Below, one piece after another: positions 1 to 9,440 of a stretch of 64,000 bases of DNA. The notes under the pieces are model-generated. The model ran no database searches and was not told the DNA's origin. It was given only the letters and a program-made list of their open reading frames with translations. Source of the DNA: Candidatus Palauibacter rhopaloidicola. Lineage in GTDB: Bacteria; Gemmatimonadota; Gemmatimonadetes; Palauibacterales; Palauibacteraceae. The first letter of the stretch is position 1; each line of letters starts with the position of its first letter. Where the stretch lies: contig JAPPGH010000012.1 of the NCBI GenBank assembly GCA_026914155.1, positions 62,001 through 126,000 on the forward strand, written 5' to 3'. The position numbers and the translations under genes are program-made.

Positions 1-426
1 GATCGGGCTCCCGACCTCGACGAAATCCCCCATCCCCGGCAGGCTGCGCTCGATCGGCTCGGTCGCGTGCGGGTCGCTCTCGCGGATCACCTCGGGGACA
101 CCCGGCACGAAGGTGTGGGTCAGGATCTCGCCCGTGTCGCTCGTGATGTAGATGTACCGGATGCTCTGGATCTCCACGAACTGGTCGATGAGCGACTGCA
201 GCGTGGCGAGATTCCGGTTGAGCAGGATGTCGACGCTCGAGTCGGCGATGTTCTTGGCGATGTTCGCGCTGTTGCTCTCGTACTCCTCCGACAGCTGGCT
301 GGAAATGGTCAGGATGGAGAGCGTGGAGGTGGAGAATACGATGGCCCCGAAGAGCACGAAGATACCGAAGCGCGTCTTGCGGAAGAGCCTCTTGATCCTG
401 ATCTCGTGCGTTTCCGGCTGGCTCAC
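1..426 (-). CDS. Membrane sensor protein, N-terminal part (runs off the window)
   Basis: Only the first 142 codons are present; the gene continues beyond base 1. I start it at the GTG at 426-424, which overlaps the TGA of the upstream binding-protein gene (GTGA), so the two are translationally coupled. Residues about 18-40 form one hydrophobic membrane segment (FGIFVLFGAIVF...), preceded by a basic cytoplasmic end (RLFRKTRFG). What follows looks extracytoplasmic and PAS/Cache-like: a helix rich in S, N and E, then IRYIYITSDTGEIL, a typical sensor-domain beta strand. This architecture is usual for histidine kinases, diguanylate cyclases and chemoreceptors; the output domain is outside the window. 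Coupling to a type-1 periplasmic binding protein suggests that the binding protein feeds this sensor, which is inference. Confidence 0.7.
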   Translation of the reverse strand, partial: MSQPETHEIRIKRLFRKTRFGIFVLFGAIVFSTSTLSILTISSQLSEEYESNSANIAKNIADSSVDILLNRNLATLQSLIDQFVEIQSIRYIYITSDTGEILTHTFVPGVPEVIRESDPHATEPIERSLPGMGDFVEVGSPI

Positions 427-1847
427 GAGGCCTCGTCACCTGTGGCCGTCAGGCCGAACTTGGCTTCCCAGTCCGCGAGCGTGACGAAGCGGCCATCCTC
501 GACGACCGTGTAGTAGACGCTCTGGAGCCCCTGCCGGCGGTCGGGCGCGAACGACACCATCTCGCCGATCCCGAGGTCGTAGTTCCGCACCGAGAAGACG
601 GCGTCGTTCAGCTTGCCGCGCTCGGGAGTGCCGTCGATCCGGCGCAGGATTTCCGTGAGCAGCTTCGCGTCCAGGAATCCCTCGAGGCTGGTGAAGCTGT
701 ACGGGAACGGGTCGTACGGCTCCACCACCAGCTCCTCCGGCACCTGGGGATCGTAGCGGTCCATCTGGTCCCGGTACTCGGGCACGGCCGGGATCGAGGT
801 GTCTTCGTAGCTGGGCACGACCTGCGAGTTCACGAGCCACGGTGTGTAGTAGGCCGGGTCGTCCCGGCTCGCCCCCTCGAGCAGCGAGAGCAGGTTCTCG
901 CTCCCGACGAAGGAGAGGTTCGCGATGGGCACGTGCAGGCCCAGGTCCATCGCGTCCCGGGCGAAGGCGGCGCACGCGGCATAGGCCCCCACGCAGATCA
1001 CGGCGTCCGGCGACGCCTCCTGCAGGATCTCGACCTGCGGCCGCATCACGCTGGTGAACTGCGTGCCACGCCTGTAGGTAGCTTCTCCGGCGATCGTCTC
1101 GCCGTGCCGGGCGAGCGCCGCCCTCACCCCGGCCCATCCGCTGCGTCCGTAGGCGTCGGCCTGGTAGAAGACCGCGATTCGGCGTCGCCCGATGCGGATG
1201 AAGTTGTCGACCAGCCCCGCCGTCTCCTGGCCGTAGGAGGCGCGCAGGTTGAAGGCGAACTCCCCGTACGGCGGCTCGCGCTGCGGCTGGGCGCCCGTGA
1301 AGGGGAAGAAGATGTACATCTGCTGGTCCTGGAACTTCTTCAGCAGCGGCAGCACGCGGGTGACGGTGGGAGTTCCGACGTAGCCGAAGAGGAGGAAGAC
1401 CTCGTCCTCCAGCATCAGCTTGAGCGTGTTTTCTACGCACGGATCCGGCTGATAGCCGTCGTCGTAGAGCCTGGGGACGATCCGGCGTCCGTTGACGCCG
1501 CCCTGCTCGTTGACCTGTCCGAAACAGGACATCGCCCCGCGATACAGTTCGGTCCCCAGCCCCCGGGAGGGCCCGGAAAAGGCCGCGGACACGCCGAGGA
1601 CGATCTCGTCGTCCGGCTGCGCGCCCTGCCTTCCGCTCCAGCGCAGGCCGGGAGCGAGCGGTCGCGTGGAGGTGGAGGCGCCGAGCGACGTCGCGAAGGG
1701 CGCCCCGAGCAGACCGGCCAGCCCGGCGCGGATCGCGGAGCGGCGCGTCAGGAGTCCGCCGGGCGCCGGCGGGATCGCCCGGGCCGGGTCGCGGTTCGGA
1801 ACCGGCGGTCCGTTGGGAGGCTGCGTCCCTTTTCGACTTCCGGACAA
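423..1847 (-). CDS. Type-1 periplasmic (ABC-type) ligand-binding protein, Tat-like signal
   Basis: About 474 residues, matching the leucine/amide/urea-type binding-protein family (Peripla_BP_6). Near residues 35-56 there is a twin-arginine-like signal (TRRSAIRAG, then a hydrophobic stretch). The mature protein begins DEIVLGVSAAFSGPSRGLG and continues with the VNEQGGVNGR and FGYVGTPTV motifs typical of the first lobe. I chose the TTG at 1847 because an AAGGAG lies 6 bases upstream (1859-1854). A good promoter at 1952-1924 would start transcription near 1917, which excludes the in-frame ATG at 1946. No permease or ATPase genes follow; instead a membrane sensor overlaps its stop codon. It may therefore be a sensory rather than a transport binding protein. 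The ligand cannot be told from sequence. Confidence 0.8.
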   Translation of the reverse strand: MSGSRKGTQPPNGPPVPNRDPARAIPPAPGGLLTRRSAIRAGLAGLLGAPFATSLGASTSTRPLAPGLRWSGRQGAQPDDEIVLGVSAAFSGPSRGLGTELYRGAMSCFGQVNEQGGVNGRRIVPRLYDDGYQPDPCVENTLKLMLEDEVFLLFGYVGTPTVTRVLPLLKKFQDQQMYIFFPFTGAQPQREPPYGEFAFNLRASYGQETAGLVDNFIRIGRRRIAVFYQADAYGRSGWAGVRAALARHGETIAGEATYRRGTQFTSVMRPQVEILQEASPDAVICVGAYAACAAFARDAMDLGLHVPIANLSFVGSENLLSLLEGASRDDPAYYTPWLVNSQVVPSYEDTSIPAVPEYRDQMDRYDPQVPEELVVEPYDPFPYSFTSLEGFLDAKLLTEILRRIDGTPERGKLNDAVFSVRNYDLGIGEMVSFAPDRRQGLQSVYYTVVEDGRFVTLADWEAKFGLTATGDEAS

Positions 1848-1923
1848 TACCCTCTCCTTGCGTGCGGCGTGGCCATCCGCGTCGCCAAGGTCGGTCCATC
1901 GCATGGGGACCGCTCGGCATGGG

Positions 1924-1952
1924 AGTTTATTCGCAAGTACATTCATGTTCAA
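1924..1952 (-). promoter_or_regulatory. Sigma70-type promoter for the binding-protein gene
   Basis: On the minus strand TTGAAC (1952-1947), a 17-base spacer and TAAACT (1929-1924) make a near-consensus promoter, with transcription predicted from about 1917. This gives a leader of roughly 70 bases before the TTG start at 1847. Confidence 0.6.
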
Positions 1953-1965
1953 CCCGCGTTCAACC
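1947..1965. repeat. Tandem GTTCAACC repeat between divergent genes
   Basis: GTTCAACC occurs at 1947-1954 and again at 1958-1965, so the copies are 11 bases apart, about one helical turn. The first copy contains the -35 hexamer of the minus-strand promoter. It lies in the divergent space between the binding-protein gene and acnA and could be an operator. No regulator can be named. Confidence 0.35.
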
Positions 1966-2055
1966 TGACGCCCCCGTTCTCCGGTCGATTCGGGGCCTCG
2001 GGTTCGATACGTTGCCAGGGAGGAACAACCCTTCGCGGTCTCGATGAGGTCCACC

Positions 2056-4839
2056 ATGTCCGACCTTCCCCATCTCGACTCCTTCGGCGCGCGCGCTTCG
2101 CTGAATGCTCCCGGAGGCCCCGTCGCGATCCGCGACCTGCGGGCCGTCGCCTCGGCCACGGGGAGCGACCTGTCGCGCCTTCCGTTCTCGATCAAGGTCG
2201 TGCTGGAGAACCTGGCCCGGCACGAGGACGGTCAATCCGTGACGGCCGACGACATCGCCGCCATCGCAAACTGGGACGCTCAGACCACGCCGGGCCGCGA
2301 ACTCTCCTTCCGCCCCGCGCGCGTGCTCCTGCAGGATTTCACCGGCGTGCCCGCCGTGGTGGACCTGGCCGCGATGCGCGACGCGATGGCGGAACTGGGC
2401 GGCGACCCCTCCTCGATCAACCCGCTCATGCCGTGCGAACTCGTCATCGACCACTCGGTGCAGGTGGACTCGTTCGGCACGGCGCAGTCGTTCCTCATCA
2501 ACGCGGAGCGGGAATTCGAGCGGAACCACGAGCGCTACGCTTTCCTGCGCTGGGGGCAGACGGCGTTCGACAACTTCAAGGTCGTCCCGCCGGGCACGGG
2601 CATCGTCCACCAGGTGAACCTCGAGTACCTGGCCCGGGTCGTGTTCGACGACGCGACGGGGGGCGAGCGCATGGCCTACCCCGACACCGTCGTCGGCACG
2701 GACAGCCACACCACGATGATCAACGGTCTCGGCGTCCTCGGGTGGGGCGTGGGCGGCATCGAGGCCGAGGCGGCGATGCTCGGGCAGGCGCTCTCCATGC
2801 TCGTCCCGCGCGTGCTCGGCTTCCGGCTCCACGGGCGGCTCCCGGACGGCGCCACGGCGACGGATCTCGTCCTTCGGGTCACCGAGGTCCTGCGCGGCGC
2901 CGGCGTCGTCGGCAAGTTCGTCGAGTTCTACGGGCCGGGTCTGGCCGGCCTCTCGCTCGCCGATCGGGCGACGCTCGGCAACATGTCGCCCGAGTTCGGC
3001 TCCACCTGCGCGATCTTCCCCATCGACGCGGAGACGCTCTCCTACCTCCGGTTCACGGGCCGCTCCGACGAGCAGGTGGCGCTCGTCGAGGCATACGCCC
3101 GGGCCCAGAGCCTCTTCCACGACGCGGACACGCCCGCGGCGGAATACAGCGACCACGTCGAACTGGACCTCTCGACCGTCGAACCGGCGATCGCGGGCCC
3201 GAAGCTGCCCCAGCAGCGCGTGCCGCTGACCGAGAGCAAGCCGCGTTTCCTGGACGCGCTCGACGGGCTCAAGGGGCCGGGTGCCGGGGGCGGCGGCCTG
3301 ACGCAGATGACGGGCTGGTCCGGCGGTGCCGGGGACGGCGGCGTGGCGGTGGCCGAGGCCCCGGCCGGCGTTGCCGTGCGCCTGACCGACGAACAGGGCG
3401 ACGCGCACGAGTTCTCGCTTCACGACGGGTCCGTGGTCATCGCCGCGATCACGAGTTGCACCAACACGTCGAATCCGTCGGTCATGGTCGGAGCGGGCCT
3501 CCTCGCCCGGAAGGCCGTCGAGGCGGGCCTCAAGCAGCGTCCGTGGGTGAAGACGAGTCTCGCCCCCGGGTCGATGGTCGTGACGGAGTACCTCGAGGAA
3601 GCCGGCCTCATGCCGTACTTCGAGCAGCTCGGCTTCCATGTGGTGGGCTACGGCTGCACGACCTGCATCGGGAACTCCGGACCGCTCCCGGCCGAGATCT
3701 CGAGCGCGATCCGCGAGCACGATCTCGTCGCCTGCTCCGTCCTCTCCGGGAACCGGAACTTCGAGGGCCGCATCAGCCCCGATTCGCGCGCCAACTATCT
3801 TGCCTCGCCTCCCCTCGTCGTCGCGTACGCGCTCGCGGGCCGAATGGACATCGACCTCTACAGCGAGCCGCTGGGGACGAACGATCGGGGCGAGGAGATC
3901 TTCCTGCGCGACATCTGGCCGGGCCAGGACGAGATCAACGAAGCCGTCCGCACCGCCGTCAAGACGGAGATGTTCCGCGCCAAGTACGGGGAGGTGTACG
4001 CGGGGGACGAGCGCTGGAACGCGCTGGATACTCCCGTGGGCGACCGCTTCGCGTGGGACGAGGCCTCGACCTACGTGCGCCAGCCGACCTTCTTCGCCGC
4101 GATGTCGAAGGAGGCCGCCGCGCCCACCGACGTTGAAGGAGCGCGCTGCCTCGCGCTCCTCGGCGACGCCGTGACCACGGACCACATCTCCCCGGCCGGC
4201 GGGATCGCGCCGACCTCGCCCGCCGCGGACTACCTCCGTTCACATGGCGTGGCGCTCCGGGACTTCAACTCGTACGGGGCGCGGCGCGGAAACCATGAAG
4301 TGATGATGCGGGGGACGTTCGCGAACGTCCGGCTCCGGAACCTGATGGTGCCGGGCGTGGAGGGCGGGTTCACCCGGCACGTCCCGAGCGGTGAACAGAT
4401 GACGATCTTCGACGCCGCCGCGCGCTACCGGGACGAGGGGACGCCGACGATCGTCATCGGCGGCGCGCTCTACGGCTCGGGTTCGAGCCGCGACTGGGCG
4501 GCCAAGGGGCCCTTCCTCCTGGGCGTGAAGGCCGTCATCGCCGTGAGCTACGAGCGCATCCACCGCTCGAACCTCATCGGAATGGGGATCCTGCCCCTCC
4601 GCTTCCGCGATGGCGAGACGGCCGAGACCCTCGGCCTCACCGGCGGCGAGACGTTCCACATCAGGGGCATCGCGGACGGTTTGAAGCCGAAGGACGCGAT
4701 CACGGTGACGGCGGTCTCCGATGACGGCTCGGAGACGCGCTTTGAGGCGATCGCCCGGCTCGATACGGAGGTCGAAGTGGACTACTACCGCAACGGCGGC
4801 ATCCTCCAGACCGTCCTGCGGCAACAACTGGAAGCCTGA
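2056..4839 (+). CDS. acnA: Aconitate hydratase A
   Basis: Interconverts citrate and isocitrate through cis-aconitate in the cytosolic citric acid and glyoxylate cycles. The 927-residue length suits the AcnA/IRP1 type. The 4Fe-4S ligands are visible as Cys468 ([10 protein letters not shown]) and Cys534/Cys537 ([13 protein letters not shown]). The C-terminal swivel domain carries the substrate-binding SRDWAAKGP motif. I start at the ATG at 2056 because GAGGT lies 5 bases upstream (2046-2050); the in-frame ATG at 2044 has its nearest purine-rich site about 20 bases away. The residue 400-435 region ([12 protein letters not shown]...) is a glycine-rich linker-like stretch. The gene is monocistronic and converges on ccmH with only 13 bases between the stops. 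Confidence 0.97.
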   Translation: MSDLPHLDSFGARASLNAPGGPVAIRDLRAVASATGSDLSRLPFSIKVVLENLARHEDGQSVTADDIAAIANWDAQTTPGRELSFRPARVLLQDFTGVPAVVDLAAMRDAMAELGGDPSSINPLMPCELVIDHSVQVDSFGTAQSFLINAEREFERNHERYAFLRWGQTAFDNFKVVPPGTGIVHQVNLEYLARVVFDDATGGERMAYPDTVVGTDSHTTMINGLGVLGWGVGGIEAEAAMLGQALSMLVPRVLGFRLHGRLPDGATATDLVLRVTEVLRGAGVVGKFVEFYGPGLAGLSLADRATLGNMSPEFGSTCAIFPIDAETLSYLRFTGRSDEQVALVEAYARAQSLFHDADTPAAEYSDHVELDLSTVEPAIAGPKLPQQRVPLTESKPRFLDALDGLKGPGAGGGGLTQMTGWSGGAGDGGVAVAEAPAGVAVRLTDEQGDAHEFSLHDGSVVIAAITSCTNTSNPSVMVGAGLLARKAVEAGLKQRPWVKTSLAPGSMVVTEYLEEAGLMPYFEQLGFHVVGYGCTTCIGNSGPLPAEISSAIREHDLVACSVLSGNRNFEGRISPDSRANYLASPPLVVAYALAGRMDIDLYSEPLGTNDRGEEIFLRDIWPGQDEINEAVRTAVKTEMFRAKYGEVYAGDERWNALDTPVGDRFAWDEASTYVRQPTFFAAMSKEAAAPTDVEGARCLALLGDAVTTDHISPAGGIAPTSPAADYLRSHGVALRDFNSYGARRGNHEVMMRGTFANVRLRNLMVPGVEGGFTRHVPSGEQMTIFDAAARYRDEGTPTIVIGGALYGSGSSRDWAAKGPFLLGVKAVIAVSYERIHRSNLIGMGILPLRFRDGETAETLGLTGGETFHIRGIADGLKPKDAITVTAVSDDGSETRFEAIARLDTEVEVDYYRNGGILQTVLRQQLEA

Positions 4840-4852
4840 GCCCGGGACCCGT

Positions 4853-5389
4853 TCAGGACCCCTTGATCGCGGCCTCCAGCCACTTCCGGTCCGCCTTCCG
4901 CAGGTGGTCGAGCGGCGCGGGTTCGTCGCGCGCTTCTTCGTCGCGACTCCGGCCGCGGCGGATGCGGCGCGCGACGAGGAATCCGCCGAGGAGGAAGGCC
5001 AGGCCGGGACCGGCGTAGACGAAGAGGTTCATGCCCTCCGCCCGGGGCTTGAGGAGGATCCACGGGCCGTACGCCTCTACGAAGTAGGCCTCGATCTCCT
5101 CGGCGGTGCGACCGTCCATGAGCATGGTGCGGATCACGTCCTGCATTTCGCGAGCGATGCGCGCAGACGATTCCGCGACGGACTGCTGGCGGCAGATCGG
5201 GCAGCGCAAGGTGGCGCCGATCTCCGCCGTCCGCTGGTCGATTTCGGCGCTGCGGACCGGGTCGCCCGGGGCGGCCGGCCGCTCGATGCCGTCGAGGGCC
5301 CCGTCAACGGTCTGGGCGGCGGCGGGCGCCGCGCCAAGGGTCACGCCGGTCACGGCGAGCACGGCGGCGGCGACGGCGACGCGCGACAT
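4853..5389 (-). CDS. ccmH: Cytochrome c maturation thiol-disulfide protein CcmH (CycL type)
   Basis: 178 residues: signal peptide at 1-26, a periplasmic three-helix domain with the CcmH signature LRCPIC (Cys63, Cys66), and a single C-terminal membrane anchor (LFVYAGPGLAFLLGGFLVA) followed by a charged tail. CcmH reduces apocytochrome CXXCH disulfides before haem attachment. It is the last gene of the ccmEFGH run; its ATG overlaps the ccmG stop by one base (TGATG). There is no CcmI-like TPR fusion, so this is the short CycL form. Confidence 0.93.
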   Translation of the reverse strand: MSRVAVAAAVLAVTGVTLGAAPAAAQTVDGALDGIERPAAPGDPVRSAEIDQRTAEIGATLRCPICRQQSVAESSARIAREMQDVIRTMLMDGRTAEEIEAYFVEAYGPWILLKPRAEGMNLFVYAGPGLAFLLGGFLVARRIRRGRSRDEEARDEPAPLDHLRKADRKWLEAAIKGS

Positions 5390-5943
5390 CAGCTTCCCGC
5401 CGGACCGGCGGCGTCGCGCGCGACGAGGAGCGAGTCCACGTTCCGCTCGACAAGGTCCCACGTCACCGCGAGATCGTGCCGCAGCGCGACCACGCCGTCG
5501 GCGCCGATGAAGTACGTCTCGGGCACCCCGTACACGCCGTATTCGATCGCGGTCAGGCTCCCCGGATCCGTGACGAGCGGCCACTCCCCGCCCAGCTCCT
5601 CGATGAAGCGCATCCCGTTCTCCGGCCTGTCCTGGAAGAGGACGCCGATGAGCGCCACCTCGTCCGGATCGTACGTCTCGCGCAGCCGCACGAGCACCGG
5701 ATGCTCGGCGATGCACGGGATGCACCACGAGGCCCAGTAGTTGAGCACGACGACCTTCCCTTCGAAGTCGCTCAGGCGCACCGAATCGCTCGGGTTGTAG
5801 AGGTTGGCGAGCCGGAACGCGGGCGCCTCGCGGCCCTCGAGCGCGGACGGAAGCCGCCGCTGGTCCTGCCCCAGCCCCCAGTAGAGAAGCGCGAGGACGG
5901 GCACGGCCGCCAAGGGCAGGGCCCACCGCCACCAGCCCTTCAT
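5389..5943 (-). CDS. ccmG: Thiol:disulfide interchange protein CcmG/DsbE
   Basis: 184-residue membrane-anchored periplasmic thioredoxin. Residues about 6-23 are the anchor, and the fold carries the active site WCIPC (Cys74, Cys77) preceded by VVVLNYWAS; a cis-proline loop (GVPETYFI) follows. It passes electrons to CcmH or apocytochrome in system I cytochrome c biogenesis. The start overlaps the ccmF stop as ATGA, so translation is coupled. Confidence 0.95.
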   Translation of the reverse strand: MKGWWRWALPLAAVPVLALLYWGLGQDQRRLPSALEGREAPAFRLANLYNPSDSVRLSDFEGKVVVLNYWASWCIPCIAEHPVLVRLRETYDPDEVALIGVLFQDRPENGMRFIEELGGEWPLVTDPGSLTAIEYGVYGVPETYFIGADGVVALRHDLAVTWDLVERNVDSLLVARDAAGPAGS

Positions 5944-8006
5944 GCCGCGGCCGCCGGATCGGCAAGCAGTTCGGCCCCCGCCGCCCGCACCCGGCTCCGG
6001 CCCCAGGGCCAGATCGCGATCAGGGCGCCCACGCCCATGATCATCCCCCCGATCCAGAGCCAGACGATCCCCGGATTCACGATCGCCCGCACGGTCGCGT
6101 GCGCCCCGCTCTCCGGGTCCACCGCCATCAGCGTGAGGTAGAGGTCGCTCGTGAGCGAACTCTTCACGGCGGGCGTCGCGATGTTCTGTCCCGTCGCGGT
6201 GTAGAAGTTGATCCGCGGCCGCTCCTCGCCGATCCCGCGCCCGTTACGGTAGGCCGCGAACGTCGCCCCGATGACGAACCGGTGCGGTTCCTCCCGCCCC
6301 CACACGTCGATGAGTTCCACCTCGTAGTCCTCGATCGCCAGCCGCTCGCCGGGCCGGAGCGTCATCTCCCGTTCCGTCTTCCACGTCCACGAGACGGAGA
6401 TCGCGAGCGCGATGACGATCACCCCCACATGCACCACGTAGCCGCCGTAGCGCTGCCCCGTGCGCGCGAACAGATCCCGCAGCGCGCCAAGGAACGAGCG
6501 CTCCGCGATCCTCCGCCGCGCCTCGATCCCCTTCCGGAACTCGTCCGTGATCGTCGTCAGCACGAAGGCGGCGAAGGCGATCGTGAGAATGGGGAGGAAA
6601 TACCCGACGCCGAGGGCGAAGGCGAGGAGCCCCGCCGCGGCCCCGACGATGGCCGGCCACACGAACGACCGCTTCAACTGCTCCCGCCCCGCCCGCCGCC
6701 ACGGGAGCGCCGGCCCGACCCCCATCAGGAAGATGAGCGCCAGCCCGATCGGGCTCGCGACCTGGTCGAAGTACGGCGGTCCCACGCTGATCCGGTCCCC
6801 CCGCAGCGCCTCCACGACGAGCGGCCACATCGTGCCGAGGAGGACCGTGAAGGTGAAGCCCACGAAGAGGAGGTTGTTGAGGATGAAGGCGGACTCGCGC
6901 GAGGCGGGGCTCTCCACCTGACCCGGCGCGCGCAGCCGGTTGCTCCGCCACCCGATGAGGGCCAGCGACGCGATCGCCACCACGGCGATGAAGGCGAGGA
7001 ACACGGGCCCGATGACGCCCTCGGTGAAGGCGTGTACGGAGTCGATGACGCCCGACCGCGTGAGGAACGTCCCGAACAGGGTGAGGAGGAAGGTCGAGAT
7101 CATCAGCGTGAGGTTCCACGTCTTCAGCATCCCCCGCCGCTCCTGGACCATCGCCGAGTGCAGGAAGGCGGTGGCCGTGAGCCAGGGGAGGAAGGACGCG
7201 TTCTCCACCGGATCCCACGCCCAGGCGCCCCCCCAGCCCAGGACCTCGTACGACCACCAGCCCCCGCCGATGATCCCCATGGTGAGGAAGGCCCACGCCG
7301 CTACCATCCAGCGGCGGGCGTCGCGCAGCCAGCGCGCCTCGACGTTCCCCCGCAGAAGCGCCGCGATCGCGAACGCGAAGGGCACCGTCATCCCCACGAA
7401 CCCGAAGTAGAGCATGGGCGGGTGCAGGCCCATGAGCGGGTGGTTCTGGAGGAGGGGATTGGGTCCGGGGCCGTTGGCCGGCGCGGGATCCACGATGCCG
7501 AACGGATTCGCGGCTCCCGCGAGGAGTCCGAAGAAGAAGAGTTGCACGGCGCCGATGACGGCAAGGACGAGCGGGGTCGTGCGGAGGCCGTGCGCGAGTC
7601 CGCCCCCGAGCGCGGTCAGCGGTTCGCCGGCGGTCCGCAGCGCCCCGAACTCGCGGCGGCGGGTGAAGGCGAAGAGCGCCCCGTAGCCGGCGAGGATCCA
7701 GCCCCAGAAGAGGATCGAGCCCTCGAGGCTGCTCCAGAGCGAGATCGCCGTGTAGTAGGTCGGCGTCTCGCGGCTCCCCACGCGCGCCACGTACTCGACG
7801 CTGAAGTCGTGCGTGAGGAGGGCGACCTCCATTACGAGCATGCCGGCGGACATCGCGAAGAAGGCGAAGTAGGCGGCACGGCGGGCCAGGGCCGTGGACA
7901 CCTCGCCGCCGGAGCGTGACAGGCCGGCCCAGCCGCCGGCCGCCGTGGCCAGGGCTGCAGCCAGGAGCGCCGCGATGACGGACGCGTAGCCGAGCGTGCT
8001 CAGCAT
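5940..8006 (-). CDS. ccmF: Haem lyase subunit CcmF
   Basis: 688-residue polytopic inner-membrane protein, close to the usual CcmF length. The tryptophan-rich haem-handling motif is present as WGGAWAWDPVENASFLPW, with further conserved His residues in flanking helices (for example LQNHPLMGLHPP). A large periplasmic segment near residues 520-630 (REMTLRPGERLAIEDYEV...) precedes the last membrane helix. CcmF with CcmH joins haem from CcmE to apocytochrome c. It lies 30 bases after ccmE and overlaps ccmG. Confidence 0.95.
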   Translation of the reverse strand: MLSTLGYASVIAALLAAALATAAGGWAGLSRSGGEVSTALARRAAYFAFFAMSAGMLVMEVALLTHDFSVEYVARVGSRETPTYYTAISLWSSLEGSILFWGWILAGYGALFAFTRRREFGALRTAGEPLTALGGGLAHGLRTTPLVLAVIGAVQLFFFGLLAGAANPFGIVDPAPANGPGPNPLLQNHPLMGLHPPMLYFGFVGMTVPFAFAIAALLRGNVEARWLRDARRWMVAAWAFLTMGIIGGGWWSYEVLGWGGAWAWDPVENASFLPWLTATAFLHSAMVQERRGMLKTWNLTLMISTFLLTLFGTFLTRSGVIDSVHAFTEGVIGPVFLAFIAVVAIASLALIGWRSNRLRAPGQVESPASRESAFILNNLLFVGFTFTVLLGTMWPLVVEALRGDRISVGPPYFDQVASPIGLALIFLMGVGPALPWRRAGREQLKRSFVWPAIVGAAAGLLAFALGVGYFLPILTIAFAAFVLTTITDEFRKGIEARRRIAERSFLGALRDLFARTGQRYGGYVVHVGVIVIALAISVSWTWKTEREMTLRPGERLAIEDYEVELIDVWGREEPHRFVIGATFAAYRNGRGIGEERPRINFYTATGQNIATPAVKSSLTSDLYLTLMAVDPESGAHATVRAIVNPGIVWLWIGGMIMGVGALIAIWPWGRSRVRAAGAELLADPAAAA

Positions 8007-8036
8007 CCGGCCACTCCGTACGGCTTCACCGGGTCG

Positions 8037-8498
8037 TCAGGAGTCTTCGAGGAGGGACTTGTAGACCTGGCCCGCGTCGCCCGCGTGCTCCGGAGGGGCG
8101 TATTCGTTCGAGTGCTTCACCATCAGGTTCGTGGCGCGGAAGACGCCATCGTTCCCGTAGGCTCCTTCGACGACGACCCCCATCCCCGGCTGGAACATCG
8201 AGGGGGGCGCGCCCGTGCTCTCGACGGGGATCTCGATGTTCTCCTCGCCGATGACGAAACGCAGTTCGGCGGACTCCGGATTCCAGTCCACGCTCCCCGG
8301 CTTGACCTGGCCACCGAGCCGGATCGGCTGGTCCACGACCTCGACTCCGCGCGCCTCGAGTTCGGCGGGCGTGAGGAAGAACACCATGTTCTCGTTCAAC
8401 CCGCCTGCCGCGAGCACCGTGATGGCCCCCGCGATCGCCCCGAGCCCCGCCAGCATCCAGAGTTTCCGTCTCAACGTTCCCTCGCCTTCAAAGACCAT
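8037..8498 (-). CDS. ccmE: Haem chaperone CcmE
   Basis: About 153 residues: a short basic N-terminus, one membrane anchor (KLWMLAGLGAIAGAITVLAAG) and a periplasmic OB-fold with the haem-attachment motif HSNEY (His129, Tyr133 in this numbering), the HxxxY type. It carries haem from CcmC to CcmF. I start at the ATG at 8498; a TTG at 8474, just before the membrane segment and behind GAGGG, is an alternative. First gene of ccmEFGH. The ccmABCD genes that load CcmE are not in this window and must lie elsewhere. Confidence 0.9.
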   Translation of the reverse strand: MVFEGEGTLRRKLWMLAGLGAIAGAITVLAAGGLNENMVFFLTPAELEARGVEVVDQPIRLGGQVKPGSVDWNPESAELRFVIGEENIEIPVESTGAPPSMFQPGMGVVVEGAYGNDGVFRATNLMVKHSNEYAPPEHAGDAGQVYKSLLEDS

Positions 8499-8612
8499 CG
8501 TGCGGAATGCCCCGCAAGATGCACCTTTCTCCACGCGCTTGCCACAGGACCGCCGAGGCGCGAACCTCGCGGGGTGGACCGGATTCGCCTCGAAGAAGGA
8601 GAAGCACTCCCA

Positions 8613-9440
8613 ATGAGCCGGACCGTGGCGTGCCCGCGCTGCGGGAGCCCCGCGTCGGGCAACTTCTGCGCGCAATGCGGGGCCCCGCTCGTCCAGCGCG
8701 CGCTATGTCCGGCCTGCCAGGCGCCGCTCCGGACGGACGCCCTCTACTGCACCGCCTGCGGTACGCCCGTGGGCGCTGCGCCGCGGAAGCCTCGCTCGGC
8801 GCTGCTCCCGTGGGTCCTTTCCGGCCTCGGGCTCGCGGTCTTCTCCGTAATGATCGCCGTGCTCGTCCAGCTGGGGAGCGTGACGCGGGTCGGGGACATG
8901 ACGATGACGGGCGGACTCCCGGGCGAGACGACCGGTGGCCCCGCGGCGTCGTCGGGCAACGCCGGAGGCGCCGCCATGCCGAGCATGGAGGAACTCGCCG
9001 CCATGGGCCCGCGCGGCGTCGCGGACCGGCTCTTCGAGCGCGTGATGCGGGAGCACGAGGGCGGCGACTTCGAGCGCGCCGCCTTCTTTATCGACATGGC
9101 GCTGCAGGCGTACGACGCCGTCCCGCCGGAAGAGATCGACGCCGATGCGCGGTTCCACGTCGGCCTCCTCCGCCTCCTCACGGGAGCGTCCGGTCTCGCG
9201 CGGGAACAGGCGGATGAGATCCTCGCCGCGCATCCCGACCACCTGCTCGGGCTCCTGCTCGCCGCGCGCGCGGCCGACTTCGAGGAGGACGCCGAGGGGG
9301 CGGAGGCGTTCAGAGCCCGAATCCGGACCCGGGTGGAGGAGGCCGGGGGGATTCCCGACCTCCCCGAATACCAGGCGCACCGAACGCTGATCGAGGGCGT
9401 GCTGCAAACGGACGGCGGAGACGGAGGGAGTGACGCGTGA
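8613..9440 (+). CDS. Double zinc-ribbon membrane protein with helical-repeat tail
   Basis: 275 residues. The N-terminus has two consecutive four-cysteine zinc ribbons (CPRCG/FCAQCG and CPACQ/YCTACG). A basic linker and one membrane helix (LLPWVLSGLGLAVFSVMIAVLV, about residues 68-89) follow, then a glycine/methionine-rich linker and an alpha-helical tail resembling tetratricopeptide helices (FERAAFFIDMALQAYDAVPP..., EQADEILAAHPDHLLGLLLAARA). The start is the ATG at 8613 with AAGGAG 11 bases upstream. It diverges from ccmE across 114 bases and its stop overlaps the next gene (GTGA). The tail sequence suggests a protein-interaction role in the membrane; the family function is not known to me. 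Confidence 0.8.
   Translation: MSRTVACPRCGSPASGNFCAQCGAPLVQRALCPACQAPLRTDALYCTACGTPVGAAPRKPRSALLPWVLSGLGLAVFSVMIAVLVQLGSVTRVGDMTMTGGLPGETTGGPAASSGNAGGAAMPSMEELAAMGPRGVADRLFERVMREHEGGDFERAAFFIDMALQAYDAVPPEEIDADARFHVGLLRLLTGASGLAREQADEILAAHPDHLLGLLLAARAADFEEDAEGAEAFRARIRTRVEEAGGIPDLPEYQAHRTLIEGVLQTDGGDGGSDA

Noticed and set aside
1848..1946. ATG at 1946 as start of the binding protein
   Set aside because: It lies upstream of the predicted transcription start; TTG 1847 has a good ribosome-binding site.
1960..4185. Long minus-strand frame across acnA
   Set aside because: Antisense to aconitase, with low-complexity Arg/Glu-rich sequence and no motif.
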